From: Adlercreutzia equolifaciens DSM 19450
GTDB taxonomy: Bacteria > Actinomycetota > Coriobacteriia > Coriobacteriales > Eggerthellaceae
Assembly: GCF_000478885.1 (NCBI RefSeq)
Contig: NC_022567.1
Location: 1,116,001 to 1,180,000, forward strand
Direction of reading: 5' to 3'
Length of the DNA stretch: 64,000 nt
Shown here piece by piece: positions 1 to 7,648 of the stretch (position 1 is the first letter of the stretch; each line of letters begins with the position of its first letter). The notes below the pieces were generated by a model, which was given only the letters and a program-made list of their open reading frames with translations, was not told the DNA's origin and made no database searches. The position numbers were made by a program, and so were the translations under genes.

Positions 1-2
1 TC

Positions 3-146
3 CTCGTCGCCTCGCTTGTCGGCCCCGCTGTGACAGCCGCGAGCTGGGATCTCTCTGGGAGCTACCTTGCCGCCTACGTGATCCTTGCCCTCCTGGCCCT
101 CGCGGCGTTGATCATCGGGCGCTTTCTCCGTCCTCCGCGAGATTGA
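3..146 (+). CDS. C-terminal end of a membrane transporter, probably MFS
   Basis: The frame is open from the window edge to a TGA at 144-146 and encodes 47 residues. The tail is one strongly hydrophobic helix (YLAAYVILALLALAALIIG) followed by a short basic end RFLRPPRD. This is how the last transmembrane helix of a major facilitator or similar multi-pass transporter ends. Nothing more of the protein is visible, so the family is a guess and only the membrane character is seen. It lies just upstream of a decayed locus. Confidence 0.55.
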   Translation, partial: LVASLVGPAVTAASWDLSGSYLAAYVILALLALAALIIGRFLRPPRD

Positions 147-355
147 GACGGGAAGCGCTTGGCAACTGTGCTCTTGAGGTGGCTGGCGATAGGTATCTCC
201 TGATTTGTCGGGCACCCGTTAAGATAGATGGCGTGTTGGCTATCGGTGAAGAATGGAGTGGCATGGGCGCTCGATACGAGAGAGGGGAGCTGGAGTACGC
301 CTCCGGCTACGAGAAGATGTACGGCGTGACCGACGAGCAGCTGGCGTTTCTCTAA
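143..355 (+). CDS. Short hypothetical protein, possibly a gene remnant
   Basis: A 70-codon frame begins with TTG overlapping the stop of the preceding transporter, so translation could be coupled. The C-terminal half is rich in Glu, Tyr and Gly (RGELEYASGYEKMYGVTDEQ) and looks like real protein; the N-terminal part is less convincing. No Shine-Dalgarno sequence precedes the TTG. I do not recognise a family. Because the next 1.2 kb is visibly decayed, this may be the surviving end of a longer ancestral gene rather than a functional small protein. The 134 bases after it (356-489) hold no gene I can support. Confidence 0.25.
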   Translation: MRREALGNCALEVAGDRYLLICRAPVKIDGVLAIGEEWSGMGARYERGELEYASGYEKMYGVTDEQLAFL

Positions 356-489
356 ACCTACTTTGGACGTCGAAGCTCGGGCCGCAATTCAGACACATAC
401 AACTCGAGATCTCATGCGGAATTCGGCCCTTTGGCCGACCGAGATGGCTGGTATATGGCCGGTGGGCTGTGGCGAAGGCGCATAATTGA

Positions 490-678
490 CGAAGGGCCGA
501 AGGGAGGGGTGTGGCAGGGATACCCCTTTTGGGGAATGCGGGGAAGGTTCGGGCGCTCTTCCGCTCCCGACGCGAGGTGGTTGCTCGCCATGTGTGCTTC
601 GATGATTCCCGCCTGTTCAAAGGTTTCGACACGCCGGCCGACCTCGCTCGCATAGAGGAGATGGTGGCTCGTGACTGA
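490..678 (+). pseudogene. C-terminal remnant of a MobA/MocA-like nucleotidyltransferase
   Basis: Between an in-frame TGA at 487-489 and a TGA at 676-678 one frame encodes a stretch ending in DDSRLFKGFDTPADLARIEE. This matches the end of molybdenum-cofactor nucleotidyltransferases (NTP_transf_3), which typically close with a DDPRL...DIDTPEDL pattern. No start codon or N-terminal nucleotide-binding half is present upstream, so the gene is truncated. Its stop overlaps the start of the broken cysteine desulfurase by 8 bases, which suggests they were once one operon. In selenium-dependent molybdenum hydroxylase clusters such a transferase sits beside a cysteine desulfurase; that link is inference. 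Confidence 0.5.
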
Positions 679-1565
679 CCCGAGAAAGACCCCGCTCGAC
701 CGGGGCTGCTATCCCATCTTGGAACGGAGAGTGGGGCGGGACGGCACGCATCCGCTCGTCTACCTGGACAGCGCTGCCACCTCGCTTGTGTCAGATTAGG
801 TCGCTAGCGCCTGCGCGACGTTTTTTGCGCACGAGCTGAGCGAACATCCATCGGGGTGCCCATACCCTGGCCGAGGAGGCGACCGATGCTTACGAGGGCA
901 CCCGCGAGCGTTTGGCCCGCTTCTTCGGCGTGGAAGGCGCGGATCGGTTCGTCTTCACCCATGGGTCCACGGAGTCGCTGAACCTGGCCGCCCTCGGCTG
1001 GGCCGACCGCCGGCTGCGCCCCGGGGATGTCGTGGCCGTGGCCGAGGACAACCGTCACGCGAACATCGTGCCGTGGCAGATGCTCGCGCAGCGTCGCGGG
1101 GTGCGCGTCGAATGGATTCCCGTGAACAGTGCGGGGCCGCTCGACTACGACGCCTGGTGCCGCATCGCCGAGGCGCGCCCGCGCCTTGTGGCCCTCTGCC
1201 AGCAGCCTAACGAGGTGGTGGTGCTGGATGTGCGCACGCCGGAGGAGTACGCCGAGCGGCATATCGTGAACGCGCGGCTGCTCACCCTGGACACCATCGA
1301 CGAGACGACCGCCGCGGAAGCCGCCCCAGACAAGGAAGCGCCCGTGTTCGTCTACTGTCGCACCGGCGTGCGCTCCGCCGAGGCGGCGCTCAAGCTCGAG
1401 GCCCTGGGATATCGTCAGATATACGACTTCGGCGGCATCATGGACTGGCCTTATGCCACCATTGATGGCGACGAGCCGACCGAAAGCGGTCTTCCCGAAG
1501 GCGAGCTCCCCGTCGGCGTGAAAGTCGTCTGCGGCAAGACAAAGCCCGCCCCCTCCGCGGAGTAG
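671..1565 (+). pseudogene. Broken SufS-type cysteine desulfurase fused to a rhodanese domain
   Basis: A GTG at 671 opens a SufS-like N-terminus with the expected LVYLDSAATS motif, then hits TAG at 797-799. The homology continues after the stop, and near 840 it changes frame by one base (consistent with an extra A), resuming as NIHRGAHTLAEEATDAYEG, the SufS segment that normally follows. The frame then runs through FFGVEGADRFVFTHGSTESLN and breaks off at ALCQQPNEV, well before the catalytic PLP lysine. It joins directly to a rhodanese domain (VLDVRTPEEYAERH, active-site loop VYCRTGVRS). So there is one nonsense change, one frameshift and one internal deletion. A downstream frame starting at 912 could still make a 217-residue fragment with an intact rhodanese loop. 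Confidence 0.75.
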
Positions 1566-1726
1566 TCTGTTTTCGCGCCGCTTGGCAATAATTGCGAAAA
1601 TGCACGAGTCGTTCCGCAAGACTCGCGCATTTGCGCGTATTCTGAAGAGGTGGACACACAAGATCTGTGCATTTGCATGGATCCTGCGGGTCGGAATGGG
1701 ATCCAGAGGGCCGACGAGGTGCCGAT

Positions 1727-2461
1727 GTGAAAAGCGATGAGTTGCGCCAGCATTACGACGGGCTTGCCTGCGAAGGCGGGTTTGAGGCGCGTTGCCATAT
1801 GGAGCTGCCGGAGTGGTCGCTGGTCGGCGCGCATGTGGTGAACGTGGGGTGCCGGCGCGGGAAGGGCACCTATAAGTTGAGCGAGCAGGTGGGCGAGGGC
1901 GGCTTCGTCGTCGGGGTCGACTGGAACGAGGCTTTTGTGGAAGCGGCCCGGGCGGGCGTCCCCAGGGCCCTTGAGCGCAGCGGCTTTACCCGGTGCAACA
2001 TGGCATTCCGCGTTGGATTCCCCGAAGATCTGGTCGCAGCGGGCATTGAAGAAGGCTGGGCGGATTTCGTCTACTTGAACAGTTCGCTGCCGCTGTTTGC
2101 CTCGCCGGCCCGGGCGCTGCGCGAGTGTTATCGCGTTCTGGCGCCCGGCGGCGTGCTGCTGGCTGAGGTTCCCGTGACGGAGCCAAACGGCGAAGGGCGC
2201 GCGGGTGATACCGACTCCGCAGCGGATGCTAATCGCGCGGACGTCATCAAGGCGGCCCGCGCCCTTCCGAACGCCGTGCAGGCGGCGCCGACCGTCGAGG
2301 AGCTTCTCGGCTGGCTGGCGGAGGCGGGGTTCTCCGAGCCGATCGTCCGCATCGAGCGCCCGCTGTCGCCCGACGAGGGCAGCACGCCCGATCGCCCCGC
2401 TGCCACGGTGCCCGGCGACGAGGCGACCTATCGCCTTCTGTCCATCGAAGCTTCCAAGTGA
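1727..2461 (+). CDS. SAM-dependent class I methyltransferase
   Basis: The 244-residue protein has a Rossmann-type SAM-binding motif I in altered form (VVNVGCRRGKG, usually VLDVGCGxG), an acidic residue after strand 2 (VVGVDWNEAF), and a post-motif LRECYRVLAPGGVLLAEVPV that is diagnostic of Methyltransf_11/ArsM-like enzymes. The GTG at 1727 is preferred over an upstream ATG at 1667 because GAGGTG lies about 6 bases before it and the extra 20 residues are not protein-like. The substrate cannot be read from sequence; arsenite or small-molecule methylation are possibilities. It is a single gene, convergent with ybjQ only 5 bp away. Confidence 0.75.
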   Translation: MKSDELRQHYDGLACEGGFEARCHMELPEWSLVGAHVVNVGCRRGKGTYKLSEQVGEGGFVVGVDWNEAFVEAARAGVPRALERSGFTRCNMAFRVGFPEDLVAAGIEEGWADFVYLNSSLPLFASPARALRECYRVLAPGGVLLAEVPVTEPNGEGRAGDTDSAADANRADVIKAARALPNAVQAAPTVEELLGWLAEAGFSEPIVRIERPLSPDEGSTPDRPAATVPGDEATYRLLSIEASK

Positions 2462-2466
2462 GTCCG

Positions 2467-2790
2467 CTACGCCGCTTCCACGGTGACGGCGGTGCCGGAG
2501 GCGGTGACCATGAGCATGTTGCCCTGGCCGAGCACCTCGTAGTCCATGTCCACTCCAACGATGGCGTGGGCGCCCAGGGCCGCGGCGCGCTGCTGCAGTT
2601 CCTCCAAGGCCTGGGTGCGGGCCACCATCAGCTCCTCCTCGTAGCCGGCGGATCTTCCGCCCACGAGGTTGCGGATGCCGGCGCCGAAGTCCTTCAAAAA
2701 GTTGATGCCTGTGATGACCTCGCCGAACACGATGCCGTAATAGCCGGTGATGCGGTAGCCCTCCACGGTGGGGGTGGTGGTGACGATCAT
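2467..2790 (-). CDS. YbjQ/DUF74 family protein
   Basis: The 107-residue protein matches the YbjQ (UPF0145) heavy-metal-binding-like fold: the N-terminus MIVTTTPTVEGYRITGYYGI is followed by VFGEVITGINFLKDFGAGIRN, then a helical region and the characteristic LGAHAIVGVDMDYEVLG strand pair. The family forms ring-like oligomers and has no firm biochemical role. The start is the ATG that begins this conserved segment; GGAG lies just upstream on the minus strand. It is a single gene on the strand opposite its neighbours, divergent from ahcY. Confidence 0.85.
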   Translation of the reverse strand: MIVTTTPTVEGYRITGYYGIVFGEVITGINFLKDFGAGIRNLVGGRSAGYEEELMVARTQALEELQQRAAALGAHAIVGVDMDYEVLGQGNMLMVTASGTAVTVEAA

Positions 2791-3038
2791 GGGGGAGTCC
2801 TTTCTCGAAGAGGCGCCACGCCGGCGTAAAAGCCACGGGCGCGCTGCGAATCCTGCGCGATCATGATACCTGAAGCGGCCGTGTCTCGGCGAGGATGCGC
2901 CGCCGATTGTCCAACCTGTGGGGAGGTTCCCGAAACAGCGCCGTGCGGGCACGGGTGCTGTGCTACCCTGTTGCCCGTGCACATTCCCCGGGCGTCATCC
3001 GACCCGGAGAGACGAACTTATACGAAAGGAAGCAATCC

Positions 3039-4295
3039 GTGAGCCAAGCCTGCGATATTTTGGACATCAACCTGGCCGACGAGGGGCAGAAGCGCATTCT
3101 GTGGGCCGACCGCGACATGCCGGTGCTCGCCCGCATCCGCGAGCGCTTCGCCGAGGAGCGCCCGCTCGAGGGCGTGCGCATCGGCGCCTGCATGCACGTG
3201 ACCACCGAGACGGCGAACCTCATGCGCACGCTCGTGGCTTCGGGCGCGGAGGTGACGCTCTGTGCCTCCAATCCGCTGTCCACCCAGGACGACACCGCTG
3301 CCTCGCTCGTGCGCGACTACGGCGTGCGCGTGTATGCCATCGCCGGCGAGGACGCGGAAACCTATGGGCGCCACATTGCCGAGGTGGTGGCCACCAACCC
3401 GCAGATCATCATGGACGACGGCGCCGATCTGGACACCGCCCTGCACACGAAGTTCCCCGAGAAGCTGGAAGGCGTGATCGGCGGCACCGAGGAGACCACC
3501 ACCGGCGTGGTGCGCCTTATGGCCATGGCGAAGGACGGCGCGCTACGCTACCCGGTGTTCAACATCAACGACGCCAACACCAAGCACTGCTTCGACAACC
3601 ACTACGGCACGGGCCAGTCCACCTTGGACGGCATCGTGCGCGCCACGAACCGCCTTCTGTGCGGCCGCACCATGGTAGTGTCCGGTTATGGCTACTGCGG
3701 GAGCGGTCTGGCCCAGCGCGCGAAGGGCATGGGCATGGACGTCATCGTCTGCGAGGTCGACCCCCTGAAGGCGCTTGAGGCCCACATGGAGGGCTACCGC
3801 GTGATGAAGGCCGAGGATGCCGCCCGCTTCGCCGACGTGTGGGTCACCGTCACCGGCGACTGCAACGTCATCGACGAGCCGGCCTTCAAGAACATGAAGG
3901 ACGGCGCCATCATCTGCAACTCCGGCCATTTCGACTCCGAGATCAACATGAAATGGCTGCGCGCGAACGCCGTGAAGGTGGAGGAGCTGAAGCCGCTGGT
4001 GGAGGAGTACACGCTGCCCGACGGGCGCACCATCACCGTGCTCGCCGAGGGGCGCCTTGTGAACCTCGCCTGCGCCGAGGGGCACCCGGCCTCGGTTATG
4101 GACATGAGCTTCGCCAACCAGGCCCTGGCCGCCGAGTACCTCTACAAGCATGCCTCCGAGCTTGAGGACAAGGTCTACGACGTGCCCGCCGCCATTGACG
4201 ACGACGTGGCTCGCGTGAAGCTGGAGACGCTCGGCATCGAGATCGACACCCTCACCGAGGAGCAGATCGCCTATATGAACTCTTGGAATTTCTAG
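3039..4295 (+). CDS. ahcY: Adenosylhomocysteinase
   Basis: The 418-residue protein hydrolyses S-adenosylhomocysteine to adenosine and homocysteine, relieving product inhibition of methyltransferases. The NAD-binding GYGYCGSG motif is at residues 216-223, the substrate segment FNINDANTKHCFDN at 174-187, and DDGADL at 126-131. The length fits the shorter bacterial/archaeal form. The GTG at 3039 is chosen because GAAAGGA precedes it by 9 bases and the encoded MSQACDILDINLADEG is the conserved N-terminus; an upstream ATG gives 48 unconserved residues. The methyltransferase at 1.7 kb is a neighbour that would produce its substrate. A GC-rich hairpin lies about 70 bases upstream, but I cannot assign a riboswitch class. 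Confidence 0.95.
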   Translation: MSQACDILDINLADEGQKRILWADRDMPVLARIRERFAEERPLEGVRIGACMHVTTETANLMRTLVASGAEVTLCASNPLSTQDDTAASLVRDYGVRVYAIAGEDAETYGRHIAEVVATNPQIIMDDGADLDTALHTKFPEKLEGVIGGTEETTTGVVRLMAMAKDGALRYPVFNINDANTKHCFDNHYGTGQSTLDGIVRATNRLLCGRTMVVSGYGYCGSGLAQRAKGMGMDVIVCEVDPLKALEAHMEGYRVMKAEDAARFADVWVTVTGDCNVIDEPAFKNMKDGAIICNSGHFDSEINMKWLRANAVKVEELKPLVEEYTLPDGRTITVLAEGRLVNLACAEGHPASVMDMSFANQALAAEYLYKHASELEDKVYDVPAAIDDDVARVKLETLGIEIDTLTEEQIAYMNSWNF

Positions 4296-4320
4296 AAGCT
4301 TCCTAAACTGTCCGGCCGCG

Positions 4321-4486
4321 GGTCGGCAGAGGGGCACGTGCGCAAGCAATGAAATGCTGACGGGATGCACGCGGGAGGCCGGGAACGGCGGAGGGGCTCG
4401 CGCGCAGGTTGCGCAGCGAACGGAACAGCCCAGTGGGCTGTTCCGCCGAGCGAGCCATTGCTTGAGCACGTGCCCCTCCGCCGACC
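4321..4486. repeat. Nested palindromic intergenic element
   Basis: Between ahcY and the next gene, 31-base arms at 4321-4351 and 4456-4486 are inverted copies with two mismatches (both contain GAGGGGCACGTGC). Inside, 4421-4445 is a perfect palindrome with 12-base arms (CGGAACAGCCCA) around one central G. No open frame across it looks like protein. The nested architecture suggests a folded RNA, a strong bidirectional terminator without a T-run, or a mobile repeat of MITE/REP type. Confidence 0.6.
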
Positions 4487-4639
4487 CCGGCTTCCCGCCC
4501 CTCCACCAAACCTTACGCTTCCCTTACAGGTATGGAGGGGATGTGGCGCAAATGCGGCGAAAAGGAACACTTTGGCCTCGATTGCCCCCATTTCGGCCGT
4601 CGTGACCCAACTGGCGCTGCCAACTTGGCTCGAAAGGGC

Positions 4640-4645
4640 TATACT
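4640..4645 (+). promoter_or_regulatory. Putative -10 element for the 4.7 kb glycosyltransferase
   Basis: TATACT lies 71 bases upstream of the preferred GTG start. A convincing -35 box is not visible; the short palindrome GCCAACTTGGC lies just upstream at 4619-4629 and could be an operator. Confidence 0.35.
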
Positions 4646-4716
4646 TTCAGCCGTTTGTGCAGCCGCGCCCACGCCACTGACCGTGCGGGCGCATGTCATG
4701 TCCTAGGAGCCTCAAG

Positions 4717-6045
4717 GTGTTCGATACCGTAGCATCGCAAGTGTCGGCGTTGTCCTTCGTCGACATCTTCAATTTCTGCGTGTTTCTTACCTTCACTATT
4801 TGCTATACCTACCAGCTCTTCTACGTGCTCGTGGTGCTGACGCGCCGGGCGCCGAAGAAGGTGGCGCGCGCCAACCACCGCTATGCGGTCATGGTGGCGG
4901 CGCGCAACGAGGAGACGGTCATCGCCGACCTCATCCACTCCATCAAGGTGCAGAACTATCCCGCCGAGCTCATCGACATCTTCGTCATCGCCGACAACTG
5001 CACCGACAACACGGCCGACGTGGCCCGCGAGGCCGGCGCCATCGTGTTCCCGCGCAGCAACGACAAGCTGGTGGGGAAGGGCTATGCGCTCGATTACGGC
5101 CTGAAGGCCATTTGGGAGCAGTACGCCGATCGCGACTATGAGGCGTTCTTCGTCTTCGACGCCGACAACGTGCTCGATGTGAACTACTTCCGCGAGATGA
5201 ACGCCACCTTCGATAACGGTGCGAAGGCCTCCACCTCCTACCGCAACTCCAAGAACTTCGGCAGCAACTGGATCTCGGCCGGCTACGGCGTGTGGTTCCT
5301 GCGCGAGGCGAAGTTCTTGAACCAGGCGCGCCTCACGCTGAACACCTCCTGTGCCGTGTCGGGCACGGGCTTCTTCATCGCCGCCGACATCCTGAAGGCC
5401 GCCGGCGGCTGGAAGTGGCACCTGCTCACCGAGGACATCGAGTTTTCCGCCGCCTCCATCATCGACGGCGTGCGCATCTCCTACTGCCCGACGGCGGTGC
5501 TCTACGACGAGCAGCCCATCACCTTCCGCGATTCGTGGAACCAGCGCTTCCGCTGGGCCAAGGGCTTCTACCAGGTGTTCGCCCATTATGCGGGCGGCCT
5601 GGTGAAAGGCACGTTGACCAACCCGCGCGGTTACCGCTTCGCCTGCTACGACATGCTCATGACCATCGCTCCGGGCATGCTGCTCTCCATCATCTCCATT
5701 CTGTTCAACACCATCATCATCGTGCTGGCGGCTACGGGCGTCATGTCCACGGGTGTGGCCATCGCGAGCTCGGTGACCTCGGTCGTGTTCTGCCTGTGCA
5801 ACTACATCGTGTTCATGTTCGTCTTCGGCGTGCTCACCACCTTCGTGGAATGGGACTCCATCCGCACCACCACGGCGAAAAAGATCCGCTACATGTTTAC
5901 CTTCCCCTTCTTCATGCTCACCTACATTCCTATCGCGCTCATCGCTCTGGTGAAAAAAGCGGCGTGGAAGCCCATCCGCCATTCCATCTCGGTGGACGTC
6001 GCCGAGTTCTCCGAGGCCGAGGGCGTCCGTCTCTCCTCGAAATAG
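4717..6045 (+). CDS. Processive family 2 glycosyltransferase, membrane bound
   Basis: The 442-residue protein has an N-terminal helix (about 14-42), a cytoplasmic GT-A domain, and several C-terminal membrane helices (about 315-420). The signature of processive beta-glycosyltransferases is complete: ADN near residue 92, DAD at 148-150, TED at 238-240 and QRFRW at 276-280, as in cellulose, hyaluronan and poly-N-acetylglucosamine synthases. It probably polymerises or exports a surface polysaccharide; the sugar is unknown. GTG at 4717 is preferred because AGGAG lies 8 bases before it; an ATG at 4693 would add 8 residues. It stands alone, without the deacetylase or lipoprotein partners of known exopolysaccharide operons. 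Confidence 0.85.
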   Translation: MFDTVASQVSALSFVDIFNFCVFLTFTICYTYQLFYVLVVLTRRAPKKVARANHRYAVMVAARNEETVIADLIHSIKVQNYPAELIDIFVIADNCTDNTADVAREAGAIVFPRSNDKLVGKGYALDYGLKAIWEQYADRDYEAFFVFDADNVLDVNYFREMNATFDNGAKASTSYRNSKNFGSNWISAGYGVWFLREAKFLNQARLTLNTSCAVSGTGFFIAADILKAAGGWKWHLLTEDIEFSAASIIDGVRISYCPTAVLYDEQPITFRDSWNQRFRWAKGFYQVFAHYAGGLVKGTLTNPRGYRFACYDMLMTIAPGMLLSIISILFNTIIIVLAATGVMSTGVAIASSVTSVVFCLCNYIVFMFVFGVLTTFVEWDSIRTTTAKKIRYMFTFPFFMLTYIPIALIALVKKAAWKPIRHSISVDVAEFSEAEGVRLSSK

Positions 6046-6361
6046 CTCCTTTCATTTTCTAGCGATGCTTGCTAGAATATAAGGCAGGCTCGAGGGGAGC
6101 CACTGGCCAGTGAAATCTCCCCTGAACCGTTTGTTATTTGGGCCGTCTTGCATGACGTGCCCGCCTTGCCTTTCGGCTCGAATCCGCGTACTCGCGGATT
6201 CGAGCCATCAGGTTCAGCAAGCAAGCCGCAAAACGAACCCAATCGCAAAGGTTCATTTGCCTGCCTTTCTCCCGTTGCCTAAGGTAGCGAAACGGGCGGG
6301 GTCGGCCAGCTCCCCGCCCCGAGGATGCGTCTCGCGCATCCTCGGGGCGAAAGGCTGTGCC
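6046..6361. other. Gene-free intergenic region with two perfect hairpins
   Basis: No supported gene is present. A TAGAAT hexamer at 6073-6078 resembles the -10 boxes elsewhere in the window but has no gene downstream on that strand. Two perfect hairpins follow: 6175-6206 (14-base arms GGCTCGAATCCGCG, 4-base loop) and 6316-6348 (14-base arms GCCCCGAGGATGCG, 5-base loop). The second lies just past the stop of comF, which is read from the other strand, and could end its transcript, although there is no T-run. Confidence 0.5.
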
Positions 6362-7192
6362 CTAGGTTCGCGCGAACGTGAGGCACCGGACGATCTTGGC
6401 GCCGGCGGCGCGCAGGGCCTCGGTGGCGGCGAACAGGGTGGCGCCGGTGGTGCACACGTCGTCCACGACGATGACGGCGCCGGGCATGCTGGCGCCGGCC
6501 AGCGCGGTGAGCGAGTGCCTCATGTTGCCGATGCGCCCCGTCCGCCCCAGCTTCCGCTGGTCGCGACTGCGGGCGGCCACGAGCAGAGGGGCGAAGTCCA
6601 GCCCGGCGATGAACGACAACTCGCGGGCCAGATGTTCGGCGTGGTCGAAGCCGCGCCGGCGCCGGGCGGCGGCCGTGGCGGGCACGAAGGTGACGACCGG
6701 CGCTGCGCCCATCCAGCGGGGCGGCAGGTAGCGGGCCATGATCTGGGCCATGGGCCGTGCCAGGGCCCGCTCGTTCTGGTCCTTGTACACCGTTACGATG
6801 CGGCGGACGGCCTCGGTAAGCACGAGGGCGCTCGCCATCTCGTCGTAGGGCGGCTCCTTGTAGCCGAAGGGCTCCATCAGCACGGACGTGCACTCCGAGC
6901 ACTGCACGACGCCGAAGGGCGCGCCGCAGCGCGGGCAGGCCGTCAGCGCGTCGATGTAGGGGAGCGCCGCGGCGCAGGAGCCGCACAGCACCGCGCCGGG
7001 CTTATCGCACACCGCGCAGCGGGTGGGGTAGAGCGTCTCGGTCACCATGTCGGCGGCGAAATCGCGTACGGCGCGCCAGTCCGCGCGCAGGCGGCGGGAG
7101 GGAGCGGCGTGTTTCGCGGCCGCGCCCTCCCGACGGCTCTTCGCCGGTTTTCGCTCATCGAAGAGCGCCATCTGTCCTTTCATCGGCTTCAT
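6362..7192 (-). CDS. ComF family phosphoribosyltransferase-like protein
   Basis: The 276-residue protein has the double zinc-ribbon N-terminus of ComF (CAVC at 59-62, CGSC at 70-73, CPRC at 86-89, CSEC at 98-101) and a C-terminal type I phosphoribosyltransferase domain with the PRPP loop VIVVDDVCTTGAT at 240-252. In naturally competent bacteria ComF assists import of single-stranded DNA with ComFA; no comFA is nearby. The roughly 50 residues before the zinc ribbon are basic and unusually long. It is a single gene on the minus strand. dprA and a ComM/YifB homologue also occur in this window at 50-53 kb, but neither proves competence. Confidence 0.85.
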   Translation of the reverse strand: MKPMKGQMALFDERKPAKSRREGAAAKHAAPSRRLRADWRAVRDFAADMVTETLYPTRCAVCDKPGAVLCGSCAAALPYIDALTACPRCGAPFGVVQCSECTSVLMEPFGYKEPPYDEMASALVLTEAVRRIVTVYKDQNERALARPMAQIMARYLPPRWMGAAPVVTFVPATAAARRRRGFDHAEHLARELSFIAGLDFAPLLVAARSRDQRKLGRTGRIGNMRHSLTALAGASMPGAVIVVDDVCTTGATLFAATEALRAAGAKIVRCLTFART

Positions 7193-7209
7193 GGGGGCAG
7201 TCTACGCGC

Positions 7210-7264
7210 GCACGACCGTGGCAATGACGCGGGAATGTCCCGTTTCGCTCCCCGCGCCGACCGC
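7210..7264 (+). repeat. Dispersed 55-bp repeat, copy A
   Basis: This segment matches the reverse complement of 50219-50273 at about 50 of 55 positions, including a 25-base run without a mismatch that starts AATGACGCGGGAATGTCCCG. It contains the short palindrome GGGAATGTCCC-like core. It lies in the 456-base gap between comF and the lipoprotein gene, in no gene. Confidence 0.7.
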
Positions 7265-7648
7265 GTTCGCGTCCCATCCCGCGCCCCGCGCCAACCGCAC
7301 GGCTTTCGCACTTCGGAGGTTCTGCGGGGCTTTGCCCCGTCTAAGCCCACTTCTGCTACACTTAGCGATGCTTCTTTCGGGTCTGTAGTTGCGGAAAGGC
7401 GCGACGTCTTTCCAAGTCCATGGCAGATGCGGTCGAAAGGATCCACGTAAGCGCGTGGGCATTGCCCGCCGTGAGCATGGCGTATCCTAGAGGTAAGTCG
7501 CACCGCCCGCTGACATTTTCGCGGCACGGACGCCGCGACGGGCGAGAGGGCTACTAGCGCAAGCGAACGCCCCGGTGCGCGAGTGTGGGGTCAAAGACTA
7601 GGTCAGTCGAAAGAGGCAACGTACCGATTGAATTAGACGGAGGATGAT
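7265..7648 (+). other. Gene-free leader region upstream of the solute-binding lipoprotein
   Basis: No supported gene lies here. A possible -10 TATCCT is at 7483-7488 with a weak TTGCCC 15 bases upstream, which would leave a 5' leader of about 150 bases. Within the leader, CGCGGC and GCCGCG form a hairpin nested in GCCCG/CGGGC arms (about 7510-7546). The leader is long enough for a riboswitch or attenuator, but I recognise no known class. Confidence 0.35.

Noticed and set aside
2880..3038. Possible SAH riboswitch upstream of ahcY
   Set aside because: A GAGGATGCGCCGC stretch and a GC-rich hairpin resemble parts of that class, but I cannot fit the full conserved core and pairing.
4321..4486. 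Insertion sequence ends
   Set aside because: There is inverted-repeat structure but no transposase and only 104 bases between the arms; at most a non-autonomous element.
6110..7450. 446-codon + frame covering comF
   Set aside because: The comF frame on the minus strand has zinc-ribbon and PRPP motifs; the + frame is a shadow.
7189..7527. Small minus-strand proteins across repeat copy A
   Set aside because: The frame shares a peptide with the one over copy B only because the DNA repeat is shared; no start context or homology supports coding.
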